Positions 1 to 7,698 of a DNA stretch of 33,962 bases are shown in pieces. Source of the DNA: a bacterium UBP4_UBA6127 (GTDB taxonomy: Bacteria > UBP4 > UBA4092); assembly GCA_002428325.1 (NCBI GenBank), contig DIVR01000065.1:24902-58863 (forward strand), given 5' to 3'. Positions within the stretch are counted from its first letter, which is position 1. Every line of letters begins with the position of its first letter. The position numbers and the translations under genes are program-made. The notes beneath the pieces are model-generated. The model was given only the letters and a program-made list of their open reading frames with translations, was not told the DNA's origin and did no database searches.

Positions 1-716
1 TTGCCATGGTGATTGTCTGGAATGAATTGGCTCAGGGGGATACTGAATATGCAGCCGGATTAGTTGCTTTTAACTCCATATTCCAAGTCTTGTTTTACAG
101 CTTCTATGCCTGGATTTTTATTACGATAATTCCTCCCTTGATGGGCTTAAAGGGAACTCTGGTGAATATCTCCATAAGCCAGATAGCCCAAAGTGTCTTT
201 ATATACCTGGGTATTCCTTTTCTGGCAGGAATGATTACCCGATTTTTTCTGGTAAGGCTTAAAGGAAAACAATGGTATCATACCCAATTTATTCCCAGGC
301 TCAGCCCCCTGACGCTGATTGCTTTGATATTCACCATTGTGGTCATGTTCAGCCTGAAAGGTAAATATATAGTTGCCATTCCCCTGGATGTGGTAAGAAT
401 CGCTATTCCCTTGTTGATATATTTTGTCTTTATGTTTTTTGCCTCGTTTTGGATGTCATTCAAGGCAGGTGCAGATTATTCTCAGTCAACCACTTTATCT
501 TTTACAGCTGCCAGCAATAATTTTGAACTGGCGATTGCGGTAGCCGTCGCGGTTTTCGGTATTCATTCAGGCGCAGCCTTTGCCGCAGTCATTGGTCCCC
601 TGGTTGAAGTACCTGTCATGTTGGGGCTGGTTCATGCGGCTTTCTTTCTGAGGAAGAGATTATATAGTTTGAAGATGGGTGGTCTTCCCCTTATAGAAGA
701 GGCTGAAAAGGAATAA
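1..716 (+). CDS. acr3: ACR3-family arsenite efflux permease, 5' end missing
   Basis: The reading frame is open from the window edge, so this is the C-terminal part of the protein; the first ATG at base 6 is internal. ACR3 proteins are ten-helix inner-membrane carriers that export arsenite, usually as the last step of arsenic detoxification. The visible part starts in the conserved stretch MVIVWNELAQGD...YAAGLVAFNSIFQ, which is typical of the family's central helices, and continues through about six hydrophobic segments to a short charged tail. Residues SFTAASNNFELAIAVAVAVFG match the conserved late-helix region. The next gene starts 11 bases downstream behind an AAGGAG ribosome site, so the two are probably cotranscribed. 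Any ArsR regulator or ArsC reductase would lie upstream, outside the window. The family call is firm; the substrate rests on family knowledge. Confidence 0.87.
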   Translation, partial: AMVIVWNELAQGDTEYAAGLVAFNSIFQVLFYSFYAWIFITIIPPLMGLKGTLVNISISQIAQSVFIYLGIPFLAGMITRFFLVRLKGKQWYHTQFIPRLSPLTLIALIFTIVVMFSLKGKYIVAIPLDVVRIAIPLLIYFVFMFFASFWMSFKAGADYSQSTTLSFTAASNNFELAIAVAVAVFGIHSGAAFAAVIGPLVEVPVMLGLVHAAFFLRKRLYSLKMGGLPLIEEAEKE

Positions 717-727
717 GGAGTGTTTTT

Positions 728-1906
728 ATGAAGACTAAGGAAATAAAAATATTGATGGCTATTGTCATAGTTTTTTTGATAGCCTATTTTTTACCCTCAG
801 ATAATCAGCGTTTTCAAGGGGCGGTCATCGAATCCCTTTCCATGCTTCATGAATATGCCCAGCAGCATATACTGCTTTGCCTGGTGCCTGCCTTTTTAAT
901 TGCCGGAGCTATTTCAGTATTTCTAAATCAAGATTCAGTCATTAAATATTTAGGTGCGGATGCCAATAAATATTTAGCCTACGGGATTGCTTCAATTTCC
1001 GGTACCATTCTCGCAGTTTGTTCCTGTACAGTATTACCATTATTTGCGGGGATTTATTCCCAGGGGGCAGGAATCGGTCCAGCAACAGCCTTTCTTTACT
1101 CTGGGCCGGCTATCAATGTTTTGGCGATTATTCTTACCGCCCACGTCCTGGGGACATCATTAGGAATCAGTAGAGCTTTAGGGGCAATTAGTTTTTCAAT
1201 TATTATTGGATTAATCATGGCCTTTATCTTTCCTAAGGAAGATAAAATGAAACCTCCCGGCGGGGCAAGCTCTTTAAAAAATGAAAATATATCATCAAAA
1301 CCCTTGTGGCAAACAGTATTGTATTTTGCCTCCATGATTAGTTTTCTGGTTTTCGCCAACTGGGGTAAACCATTGGATTCGAATAGTATCTGGGGGGTGA
1401 TTTATTCCCTCAAGTGGGTTCTTTCAGGCTTTTCATTACTGTGGCTTTTTTTGATACTTATTTTCTGGTTTTCAATGGCTGAAATAAAAGTATGGATGAG
1501 AACGTCCTGGGAATTTGCCCAGTTAATTTTACCGCTTTTGTTAGGAGGAGTTTTAGTAGCTGGTTTCCTCCTTGGAAGACCCGGCCATGAGGGAATGATA
1601 CCTTCAAAATGGATTGCTTATCTGGTAGGGGGAAATTCCCTGTTGGCAAATATATTTGCTTCTTTTTCGGGAGCTTTAATGTATTTTGCTACACTGACTG
1701 AAGTCCCAATTCTTCAGGGATTAATTGGAAGTGGAATGGGGAAAGGTCCTGCCTTGACTTTATTGCTGTCAGGACCGGCACTTTCACTTCCCAGTATGCT
1801 TGTGATTCGCCAAATTATGGGGACAAAGAAAGCTATTGTTTTTATTTGCCTGGTGATCGGATTATCTGCTTTGACGGGATGGATTTATGGAATGAGTGCC
1901 TGGTAA
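728..1906 (+). CDS. ArsP/YraQ-type membrane permease
   Basis: This is a 392-residue polytopic membrane protein with roughly ten hydrophobic helices. It resembles the permease family that includes ArsP, an exporter of trivalent organoarsenicals, and the E. coli protein YraQ. The main evidence is the motif AVCSCTVLPLFAGIY near residues 96-110, followed by GIGPATAFLYSGPAINVLA, with a second repeat-like half containing LTEVPILQGLIGSGMGKGPALTLLLSGPALSLPS. Such twofold repeats are usual for the family. AAGGAG sits 7-8 bases before the ATG. Its position directly after an ACR3 exporter supports an arsenic-related role, but YraQ relatives also occur in other settings. The substrate is therefore inferred. 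No defect is visible in the frame. Confidence 0.82.
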   Translation: MKTKEIKILMAIVIVFLIAYFLPSDNQRFQGAVIESLSMLHEYAQQHILLCLVPAFLIAGAISVFLNQDSVIKYLGADANKYLAYGIASISGTILAVCSCTVLPLFAGIYSQGAGIGPATAFLYSGPAINVLAIILTAHVLGTSLGISRALGAISFSIIIGLIMAFIFPKEDKMKPPGGASSLKNENISSKPLWQTVLYFASMISFLVFANWGKPLDSNSIWGVIYSLKWVLSGFSLLWLFLILIFWFSMAEIKVWMRTSWEFAQLILPLLLGGVLVAGFLLGRPGHEGMIPSKWIAYLVGGNSLLANIFASFSGALMYFATLTEVPILQGLIGSGMGKGPALTLLLSGPALSLPSMLVIRQIMGTKKAIVFICLVIGLSALTGWIYGMSAW

Positions 1907-1933
1907 TATCAAAAAATCCAGGAGGATATTAAA

Positions 1934-2322
1934 ATGGCATGGTTTATAGGTTTTCCAAGAGAAAAAAGACCCTGGTATCTAACTGTTAATTCTGAAAATT
2001 GTTTGGAATATGGTATTGGTATGAATTGTGGAAAAGGCGATTGTTACAAAAAGATATCCTCGAATGCTTCCCGAATCTAAACCTCCATCATATTCATCTT
2101 TGGGAAGCAGGAGCAGGTGATTATCTACTTACCGCTCATATCCTCATTCCCGATGATATGCGGGTCTCTAAAGCGGAAATATTAACTGGTGAGATACGTC
2201 AACATCTTAAAGTAAAGTGGAATATCTCACATTCAACATTTGAATTAGAAGTGAGAGGTTGTGGGATTCGTTCTCTTCTGGGAGAAGGACTCAATCATCC
2301 TCTTGATAATGAGAATCAGTAA
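1934..2322 (+). pseudogene. Decayed fusion: ferredoxin start joined to CDF transporter C-terminus
   Basis: A perfect AGGAGG lies 7 bases before the ATG at 1934, which opens a 48-codon frame ending at 2080. Its start, PREKRPWY then ENCLEYGIGMNCGKG, resembles small 4Fe-4S ferredoxins found in arsenic operons, where a cluster like CxxCxxCxxC is expected. Here the second and third cysteines read Tyr and Gly. In the -1 frame, from about 2040 to 2322, follows a sequence typical of the cytoplasmic C-terminal domain of cation diffusion facilitators (LNLHHIHLWEAGAGDYLLTAH, then NISHSTFELEV). The transmembrane part of that transporter is absent. The simplest reading is a deletion that removed the end of one gene and the start of the next. 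A -1 slip at the run of five A near 2049 would fuse the two pieces. The ferredoxin and CDF matches are from memory of the families. Confidence 0.62.
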
Positions 2323-2453
2323 TTACTAATTTTTCTTAAGTAGGAATTTTCAGTTCTATTATAATATTAACACCCTTATTGATCTTTTATTGTAGGGTAT
2401 AACACATGATAAAGATATCTATCTTTGTATCAATCCTAAGTGGATTTTCTTCT

Positions 2454-2471
2454 TTTTGACAGCTGTCAAAA
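2454..2471. promoter_or_regulatory. Perfect 18-base dyad operator, copy 1
   Basis: The sequence TTTTGACAGCTGTCAAAA is its own reverse complement across all 18 bases. It recurs identically at 25556-25573 and in variant forms at 2522-2539 and 25507-25524, all intergenic. TTGAC-N4-GTCAA has the spacing of CRP/FNR-family sites (FNR itself is TTGAT-N4-ATCAA). GACA-NN-TGTC could also fit a BlaI/CopY-type repressor. The regulator is not in this window. Confidence 0.7.
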
Positions 2472-2521
2472 GAGCCGGTGGCCCCTGTCAAAATGGCAGG
2501 GTAGTCTTCTTTTTCAGTAAG

Positions 2522-2539
2522 TTTTGACAAATGTCAAAA
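2522..2539. promoter_or_regulatory. Perfect-arm 18-base dyad operator, copy 2
   Basis: TTTTGACA-AA-TGTCAAAA has the same arms as the dyad at 2454-2471, with a different two-base centre. Only the central AA breaks the symmetry. Two sites in one intergenic region suggest cooperative binding ahead of the gene at 2776, but no good -10 box lies at the expected distance on the plus strand, so the controlled transcript is uncertain. Confidence 0.65.
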
Positions 2540-2775
2540 GGTTTTTGCTTGGGAGTGGTTACGGAGAGGTTACCTCAGAACTTATTGCTGTTTCTGAAAT
2601 CGAAATTAACTCTAATGTTATCAGTATTATTACTCCATTTACTCTCCCGTGATACCTACTACTCTGATTATTTCTGTTATTTATACCAGGTTTTCATGAG
2701 GGTATGGGAACCTTGCATGAGTCTCTAATGTTTATATTTTTACGAAACAGGTAAATGTACCAGGAGGATTTAATT

Positions 2776-3354
2776 GTGAAACCGAATATAAAAACCAGTA
2801 TCCTGACAGGATTATTATTGGCACTGATAATGTCGCTTGGTTTGGTGGGAAACGGGATGGCGGCAAAAGAAAAGACTAAAAGTTCTAAACTTCCCATGGC
2901 TCCCAATTTTCAATTGCAAGATATTAACGGTAAAACAGTCAGTCTTTCCGATTATAGGGGGAAAGTGGTCCTGGTCAATTTCTGGGCGACCTGGTGTCCT
3001 CCCTGCCGGATGGAAATCCCTCATTTCATTGCTCTTCAGAACGAATACAAAGATAAAGGATTTGTGATTCTAGGTCTGGCTGGAGATGATGAGGGGATCA
3101 AGGTTGTCAAGCCTTTTGCTGAAAAGAATAAAATTAATTATCCAATTCTACTGCAGGATAATAAAGTGGCTGACGATTTTGGGGGGATTGTGGGGATTCC
3201 TACTTCCTTTTTGATTGATGCTCAGGGGAAAATTGCAAAAAAGTATTTTGGATATACTGAGACGACGGTAATTAAGAAAGATATGGAATCTCTCTTGCCT
3301 GCTCAAAAGAAAGAAAAGGTAAATACTAAATCTGCTCCCAAAGCTAAAAAATAA
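2776..3354 (+). CDS. TlpA/ResA-type exported thioredoxin
   Basis: The product is 192 residues if started at GTG 2776, chosen because AGGAGG sits 8 bases before it; the upstream in-frame ATG at 2755 lacks such a site. An N-terminal hydrophobic stretch (about residues 7-27, ILTGLLLALIMSLGLVGNGMA) looks like a signal peptide or anchor. The rest is a thioredoxin fold of the TlpA/ResA class: APNFQLQDINGKTVSLSDYRGKVVLVNFWATWCPPCR, with the active-site pair Cys74 and Cys77, and the cis-proline region GIPTSFLIDAQGKI. Such proteins reduce disulfides outside the membrane, often for cytochrome c or metalloprotein maturation. The C-terminus is lysine-rich and probably unstructured. The gene stands alone, between the dyad-rich region and a terminator. 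Confidence 0.88.
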   Translation: MKPNIKTSILTGLLLALIMSLGLVGNGMAAKEKTKSSKLPMAPNFQLQDINGKTVSLSDYRGKVVLVNFWATWCPPCRMEIPHFIALQNEYKDKGFVILGLAGDDEGIKVVKPFAEKNKINYPILLQDNKVADDFGGIVGIPTSFLIDAQGKIAKKYFGYTETTVIKKDMESLLPAQKKEKVNTKSAPKAKK

Positions 3355-3439
3355 ATAGGTTTATGATTTATATTCCATAGTTCCGGGCATACAGGAAAGG
3401 AACAGTGAGGGATAGCTCTCCTGTTAGTGTGTCTCGGTT

Positions 3440-3484
3440 AACGTCGGTGGATTTCCTATCCATGGAAGTCCTCGGCGTTTTTTT
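3440..3484 (+). terminator. Rho-independent terminator after the thioredoxin gene
   Basis: An imperfect hairpin (AACGTCGGTGGATTTCC pairing with GGAAGTCCTCGGCGTT, including G-U pairs and one bulge) is followed by a run of seven T. It lies 85 bases after the stop codon. The 130 bases between this hairpin and the next gene show no other clear signal. Confidence 0.7.
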
Positions 3485-3618
3485 ATGATTCCAAGTGTGA
3501 CTATTGTCATGGAGCCAACGTCTCTTTATACTATTTATTTGAGGTTTCTCTCCAGGATGCGGGAGATTTACCTTGAATTGAATAATGAACTCTCCCAAAG
3601 GAAGGAAAATATATCAAG

Positions 3619-4065
3619 ATGATTCGTTTATTTATTACTCTGATAATAGCCTTAGCCTGTTTTGGCGCCGGATATTTCCTGGGGGCCCGGAATATGGGGC
3701 CGATCGAAAGAGATTTGACGGCGGCCCGTTCCCTGGTGGTTACCCAAAAATCTGATTTGCTGGTTAAACTTGAGAGTACTCTCCTCCGGCTGCGAATTGC
3801 CAGTTTGAAAGAACTTATCAGTGATGCCAAAGCCGATGTGCTGGATAAAAATTATGGGACGGCCCAGCAACGATTGGATGAGGCTAAAAAATCTCTGGAT
3901 AGTCTTTTAGGTGATATGAAGGGCGACCTTCGAAAAGAATTGACCCCGGTTGTGGTGAATCTGGAAGATGCCAAAAATGGCGTGGAAAAAAATGATCCTG
4001 AGGTCAAAACCAAGCTGGAGACTTTGAAAAATCAGCTGACTGAGATTCAGAATAAAATAAAATAG
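3619..4065 (+). CDS. Small membrane-anchored coiled-coil protein, function unknown
   Basis: This 148-residue protein is not recognised as a named family. Residues 3-24 (RLFITLIIALACFGAGYFLGAR) form one transmembrane anchor with a glycine-rich end. The remainder is highly charged and rich in Leu, Lys, Glu and Asp in heptad-like spacing (for example LDKNYGTAQQRLDEAKKSLDSLLGDM and KTKLETLKNQLTEIQNKIK), so a long helical or coiled-coil domain outside the anchor is likely. There are no cysteines beyond the anchor and no catalytic motif. AAGGAAGGAAAA precedes the ATG. A terminator follows, so it appears to be a single-gene unit. A structural or spacer role at the envelope is a guess. Confidence 0.75.
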   Translation: MIRLFITLIIALACFGAGYFLGARNMGPIERDLTAARSLVVTQKSDLLVKLESTLLRLRIASLKELISDAKADVLDKNYGTAQQRLDEAKKSLDSLLGDMKGDLRKELTPVVVNLEDAKNGVEKNDPEVKTKLETLKNQLTEIQNKIK

Positions 4066-4095
4066 GCTCAAGACCAGGAGGGTCAGCAGTCTTTG

Positions 4096-4144
4096 AAAAA
4101 GCGGTTCTTTGGGGAGATATTCTCTCAGAGAACCGTTTTTTTTA
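4096..4144 (+). terminator. Strong Rho-independent terminator
   Basis: AAGCGGTTCT...GGGGAGA and TCTCTCAGAGAACCG form a long, slightly imperfect stem with a three- to four-base loop, followed directly by eight T. It closes the coiled-coil protein gene. Confidence 0.85.
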
Positions 4145-4312
4145 TTTTATAAATATCAGGCAACTTCATAGTAATCAATATTTTGTCAGGAGATGGACTC
4201 CTGGCTTCCGGAGACAGGCTTATCATCCATAATTGTTTTGGGGTAAAATGAGAACAAGGGTTATTCCCCGGTAAATGTTATAAAACTAAAGTATGATAGG
4301 AAAGGGAAATCC

Positions 4313-7225
4313 ATGAAGGCAGTCTTTCCAAGATTCTATTATTATGTATTCAGAAGTTTAGTCTTTACTTTAGGATTTATTATTTTGAGTTATCATCCTG
4401 TCATAGCAGCCGATTGGGAAGATGAGACTCTTTTCTCTTCAACTCCACCCCAAAGTGTTCATCAGGAACAAGAAGCGGAATATGGACCTAAGGCCCTTTC
4501 CAACCGCAGTATTGTTTCCCAGAACTTAAAACCCATCCCTTTATCAGCCAGTGCGGCGCCGGGAGTTAAACGGATGGTTTTTGGTTATATGCCTTACTGG
4601 GAAGATACCAACACTAAAATTGACTGGCTTCCATATAACCTGATTACCCATATCGCCTGGCATGCGGTATCCATCAATGATAATGGTTCTATCACCAATT
4701 CCTCAGGTTGGCCCAATACTTACCTTATCAATAAAGCCCATGCCAATGGGGTGAAGGTCCTCTTGAGCGCTACCAAATTTTCCAATGGCTCAACCTTTCT
4801 TGCCAATGCTTCAGCCCGATATTCCTCGATTACGGCCTTGCGTTCCCTGGTGCAAAATGCGGGAGCCGATGGAGTCACCATTGATATTGAAGCGGTCTCT
4901 TATTCAGCGATCAGCCGAGCCAATTTATCTTCCTATATGCATGATATCGCCACCACCTTCCATAATGCCAATCCCAATTACCATGTCAGCATAGCGACGG
5001 AACCGACCAACAGCCTGTTTGATTATGATTCTCTTTCTGATGACCTCGATTCCATTTTTGTGATGTGGTACAACTTTTATTATTCCGGGAGTGCTTATAC
5101 CGGACCCAGCTCTCCTTTATCCCATGGAAACTATTATTCATCAGGATATGGAATGACAGGTAGAATCAATACCTACCTGCAATCCAATAATTACCGTCCC
5201 AACAAAATCATTGTCGGGTTACCCCTGTATGGACTGAAATGGGGAACGGCCAGCGCTCAACCTCATGCCGCCACCCTTAGCGGCACCTATTCCGCAGTGA
5301 TGGATGATATCCTGGGGGATGCCGATGCTTCTACAAAGGCCTGGGATACTGCTTCTCAGACCGCCTGGTACTATAAATGGAGTGGTTCCACCTGTTTTCA
5401 GACCTGGTATGAGAGTCCTGAGTCCCTGGGATATAAGTGTGATTTGATTAATAATTATGGCCTGGGAGGCGTAGGTTTCTGGGCTTTCTCCTATGATTAT
5501 CCCAGAAAAGATTATTGGTCTGTCATTTCAACAAAATTCTATGGGATTGACACCTCCCCAGCGGGCATTGCCAATGGGAATTTTGACAACACCCGGTCCA
5601 ACTGGGTGAACTGGGAATATGGCAATGATTATATGTCTATCTCCAAAGGCACAGCCTCCTACCAGGGAGGAAGTGCGGTGGCTATCACTCAAACCCAGGG
5701 TTCTGGGCAGGCCTTTTACCAGACCGAAGGCAGGGTGAAACCGGGAGATACCTGGACCATCTCTGCCTGGGCTTACCAAAACGGGTTTGCCACTGCATCC
5801 TGTAACCTGGGTTGGGCAGGGTCTTATTCTCCTTATACCAAAGCTCCTGCCAATGCGTTAGTCCCTTCGGGCGGAGGGTGGAAGCATTATTATGTTAGTC
5901 AAAACTTCACCAATACCACCACCGGATTCCGAGATGTTCAAATAACCCTGACCGGGGCAGGGACTGTTTACTGGGATGATGTGAAAGTCTTTAAGAATGT
6001 CCCGGCGGTTTCTTTTTATGCTTCTGTTACCGAAGGAATTGGGCCGCTTGCAGTCTCTTTCTATGACCAGTCCACCGATAATGTCTCCTGGAGCTGGACT
6101 TTCGGCGATGGCGAGGTTTCCACCTTGCAGAATCCCTCCCATACCTATAGCCCTGCCACGGAATCCTGGTACACCGTTCGTTTGATTGTTCAACATTCTT
6201 ATGGGGCCAGTACCCTGACCCGAAATAACTATATCCATGTCATGCCGGTGGTTTATCAAGAGGAGTTTTCGAATTCCAGTGACACTGCCCATTATGCGTA
6301 TGAACTGGCAGTTGGTAAGACCATTCTTCCCCAGTTAGGATGGCTCTCAACCTATCAGGGGGCCACCGGAGTCGCTTCCTTCCAGTTTGTCAGCTCTACC
6401 CAGGGAACTAAAATGACCCTCAATATCCCCAACTGGCTGTCTTGCGACAGCGGCCGATGGTATCTGGTTCAGGCCCGGGTAAAATCCAGCCAGGGGCCTG
6501 CCAATCAGTTGAGTCCGGGCTTATATATCTTTAACGGGGTTCCTCCCAGTCCGTTTGATATTGCCGCTTATGTCGTACCTTATAATTCGTCCACTGAATG
6601 GAACTGGCTTCAGACTTATTTCCGTTCAGTTGGCAGTCTGACGGAAATGTATCCGCAGATGGTTTTTCAAAGTAACAGCAATTCTGGAAATATCTATCTG
6701 GATAGCATAAGAATCTTGCAGGCAACCCCTTCTTCTCTTCTCCAGTTTGCTTATCCCGGTGGAGATTTTGATAGCGCCAATGATACTACCTGGTGGGCTT
6801 ATGAGAATCCTGAGACGGCTGTCATTAAAGGTAATTTCAGTATAGAAACAGGAACTCAGGTGGCTTATTTCACAGGGAATTATGAAGAAGGTATTAAGAT
6901 GACCATGTCCACCACAGCGGGTGTTACTTATACTGTTGCTGCAAATCCTGGAAAACGGGTTGGTCTGAGTTTGAAGGCGGCTTCCACGGGTGATATCAGT
7001 GAGCTGTTTTTCCTGATGGCAGGGTATGGAGTGACCCAGAGCGGGGCGATTGATATTCTGGATTTAGGCGCCTGCGCCTCTTATGGAAGAATGCCTACCG
7101 CCTATAATGGCCGGTATTGGAATTGCTATTATACCGATAAGCCTTTCTTCTATGGCCAGGTTATAATGAAAAATAGTAAATATGGAACCACTGCGGTGGA
7201 TGATATTAATCCCCTTTACGAATAG
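4313..7225 (+). CDS. Secreted multidomain GH18 glycosidase (chitinase/YaaH-like) with PKD domain
   Basis: The protein has 970 residues. Residues 1-36 contain a hydrophobic segment ending near IAA, consistent with a signal peptide. A GH18 barrel spans about 87-415, starting RMVFGYMPYWED. The catalytic motif reads DGVTIDIE at 186-193: the catalytic Glu and the preceding Asp are kept, while the first motif Asp is Thr, a change also tolerated in YaaH/SleL-like members (where Asn is common). A lectin-like beta-sandwich follows at about 420-560, then a PKD domain at about 561-640 (WSWTFGDGEVSTLQNPSHTYS). Two further carbohydrate-binding-like regions end with VYWDD/IYLDS-type signatures at about 650-800 and 810-970. 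It probably cleaves chitin- or peptidoglycan-type beta-1,4 N-acetylglucosamine polymers outside the cell. It is a single gene between two terminators. The exact substrate cannot be read from sequence. Confidence 0.85.
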   Translation: MKAVFPRFYYYVFRSLVFTLGFIILSYHPVIAADWEDETLFSSTPPQSVHQEQEAEYGPKALSNRSIVSQNLKPIPLSASAAPGVKRMVFGYMPYWEDTNTKIDWLPYNLITHIAWHAVSINDNGSITNSSGWPNTYLINKAHANGVKVLLSATKFSNGSTFLANASARYSSITALRSLVQNAGADGVTIDIEAVSYSAISRANLSSYMHDIATTFHNANPNYHVSIATEPTNSLFDYDSLSDDLDSIFVMWYNFYYSGSAYTGPSSPLSHGNYYSSGYGMTGRINTYLQSNNYRPNKIIVGLPLYGLKWGTASAQPHAATLSGTYSAVMDDILGDADASTKAWDTASQTAWYYKWSGSTCFQTWYESPESLGYKCDLINNYGLGGVGFWAFSYDYPRKDYWSVISTKFYGIDTSPAGIANGNFDNTRSNWVNWEYGNDYMSISKGTASYQGGSAVAITQTQGSGQAFYQTEGRVKPGDTWTISAWAYQNGFATASCNLGWAGSYSPYTKAPANALVPSGGGWKHYYVSQNFTNTTTGFRDVQITLTGAGTVYWDDVKVFKNVPAVSFYASVTEGIGPLAVSFYDQSTDNVSWSWTFGDGEVSTLQNPSHTYSPATESWYTVRLIVQHSYGASTLTRNNYIHVMPVVYQEEFSNSSDTAHYAYELAVGKTILPQLGWLSTYQGATGVASFQFVSSTQGTKMTLNIPNWLSCDSGRWYLVQARVKSSQGPANQLSPGLYIFNGVPPSPFDIAAYVVPYNSSTEWNWLQTYFRSVGSLTEMYPQMVFQSNSNSGNIYLDSIRILQATPSSLLQFAYPGGDFDSANDTTWWAYENPETAVIKGNFSIETGTQVAYFTGNYEEGIKMTMSTTAGVTYTVAANPGKRVGLSLKAASTGDISELFFLMAGYGVTQSGAIDILDLGACASYGRMPTAYNGRYWNCYYTDKPFFYGQVIMKNSKYGTTAVDDINPLYE

Positions 7226-7247
7226 TTTTATCCCCAATGTTTTTCCG

Positions 7248-7285
7248 GCGGGCTTCTCTGTTTTTAGAAGCCCGCTTCCTTTTTT
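7248..7285 (+). terminator. Rho-independent terminator of the GH18 gene
   Basis: GCGGGCTTCT and AGAAGCCCGC form a perfect ten-base-pair stem around an eight-base loop, followed by TTCCTTTTTT. Confidence 0.9.
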
Positions 7286-7287
7286 AT

Positions 7288-7307
7288 GGAAGCAAGCTTC
7301 CTTTTTT
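7288..7307 (+). terminator. Second, back-up terminator
   Basis: GGAAG and CTTCC pair around a CAAG loop and are followed by six T, immediately after the first terminator. The stem is short, so it is at most an auxiliary stop. Confidence 0.5.
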
Positions 7308-7397
7308 CTACCTCTCTCCCTCCGTTTTATTCTCCCGGAAAATGATTTATATTCTCGGAATGAATCTTATATAGGTCCGTCCCCCGATTGGAATCGA

Positions 7398-7447
7398 AAC
7401 GGCTTTGTTACGGAGCATCTCTGACCCTCTCCGTTAATGTTCCGATT
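7398..7447. repeat. Diverged copy of the 30-kb palindromic element
   Basis: Aligned without gaps to 30011-30060, I count 36 identities in 50 positions, including the shared block GACCCTCTCCGTTA and flanking AACGG...TTGT.ACGGAG. The left half has lost most of its pairing to the right half, so this looks like an ageing copy of a mobile or REP-like palindrome. Confidence 0.6.
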
Positions 7448-7698
7448 CTTCTGGGATAAGTAAAAAGAAACATTGTTGTAATCATTCTTAATAAGAGGAT
7501 ATTGGGTGGGGCTTTGACAGAAAAAACAGTGATAGGATGAAAAAAGAAGTAGAAGGCTTTTTATTTTTATCAAAATTGGTTAGAATGCCCCCATCGAACT
7601 ATTCTGAGGTTTGGTTTGTTATATATTAAAGAAGAGGATACTGAAAATCAGTCGGGTAGTGTATTCATTAAGGGTTTTGGGGTCTGGAGAAATGTGTT

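Larger units (their letters stand above)
2323..2775. other. Gene-free region with paired dyad operators
   Basis: No convincing gene is present. The stretch holds two perfect 18-base dyads (2454-2471 and 2522-2539), their centres 68 bases apart. Between them is a small hairpin at 2483-2501, CCCTGTC and GGCAGGG around a five-base loop, which includes a single TGTCAAAA half-site. TATAAT occurs at 2360-2365, but no matching -35 element was found at 16-18 bases upstream. Bases 2558-2570 (GTTACGGAGAGGT) faintly resemble the palindromic element at 30011-30060; this is too short to call. The downstream thioredoxin gene is the nearest plausible regulated target. Confidence 0.6.
7226..7698. other. Gene-free region: tandem terminators, palindromic element, copA leader
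   Basis: The first 80 bases hold two stacked terminators. Bases 7398-7447 are a diverged copy of the palindrome at 30011-30060. TTGACA at 7514-7519 has no acceptable -10 box 16-18 bases on, so no copA promoter is called. A 30-codon frame from 7537 lacks a ribosome site and is not believed. Confidence 0.6.

Noticed and set aside
2048..2056. Programmed -1 frameshift signal in the ferredoxin/CDF remnant
   Set aside because: The run is C-AAAAA-G, not a canonical X-XXY-YYZ heptamer, and the lost cysteines favour a pseudogene.
2531..2728. 65-codon frame in the gap before the thioredoxin gene
   Set aside because: It starts inside a dyad operator, has no ribosome site and its translation lacks any domain-like pattern.
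3440..3484. Possible riboswitch between the thioredoxin and coiled-coil genes
   Set aside because: The hairpin plus T run explains it as a terminator; no conserved aptamer motif of a known class was recognised upstream.
7537..7629. 30-codon frame MKKEVEG... before copA
   Set aside because: No ribosome site, no recognisable feature, and the weak TTGACA upstream has no -10 partner.
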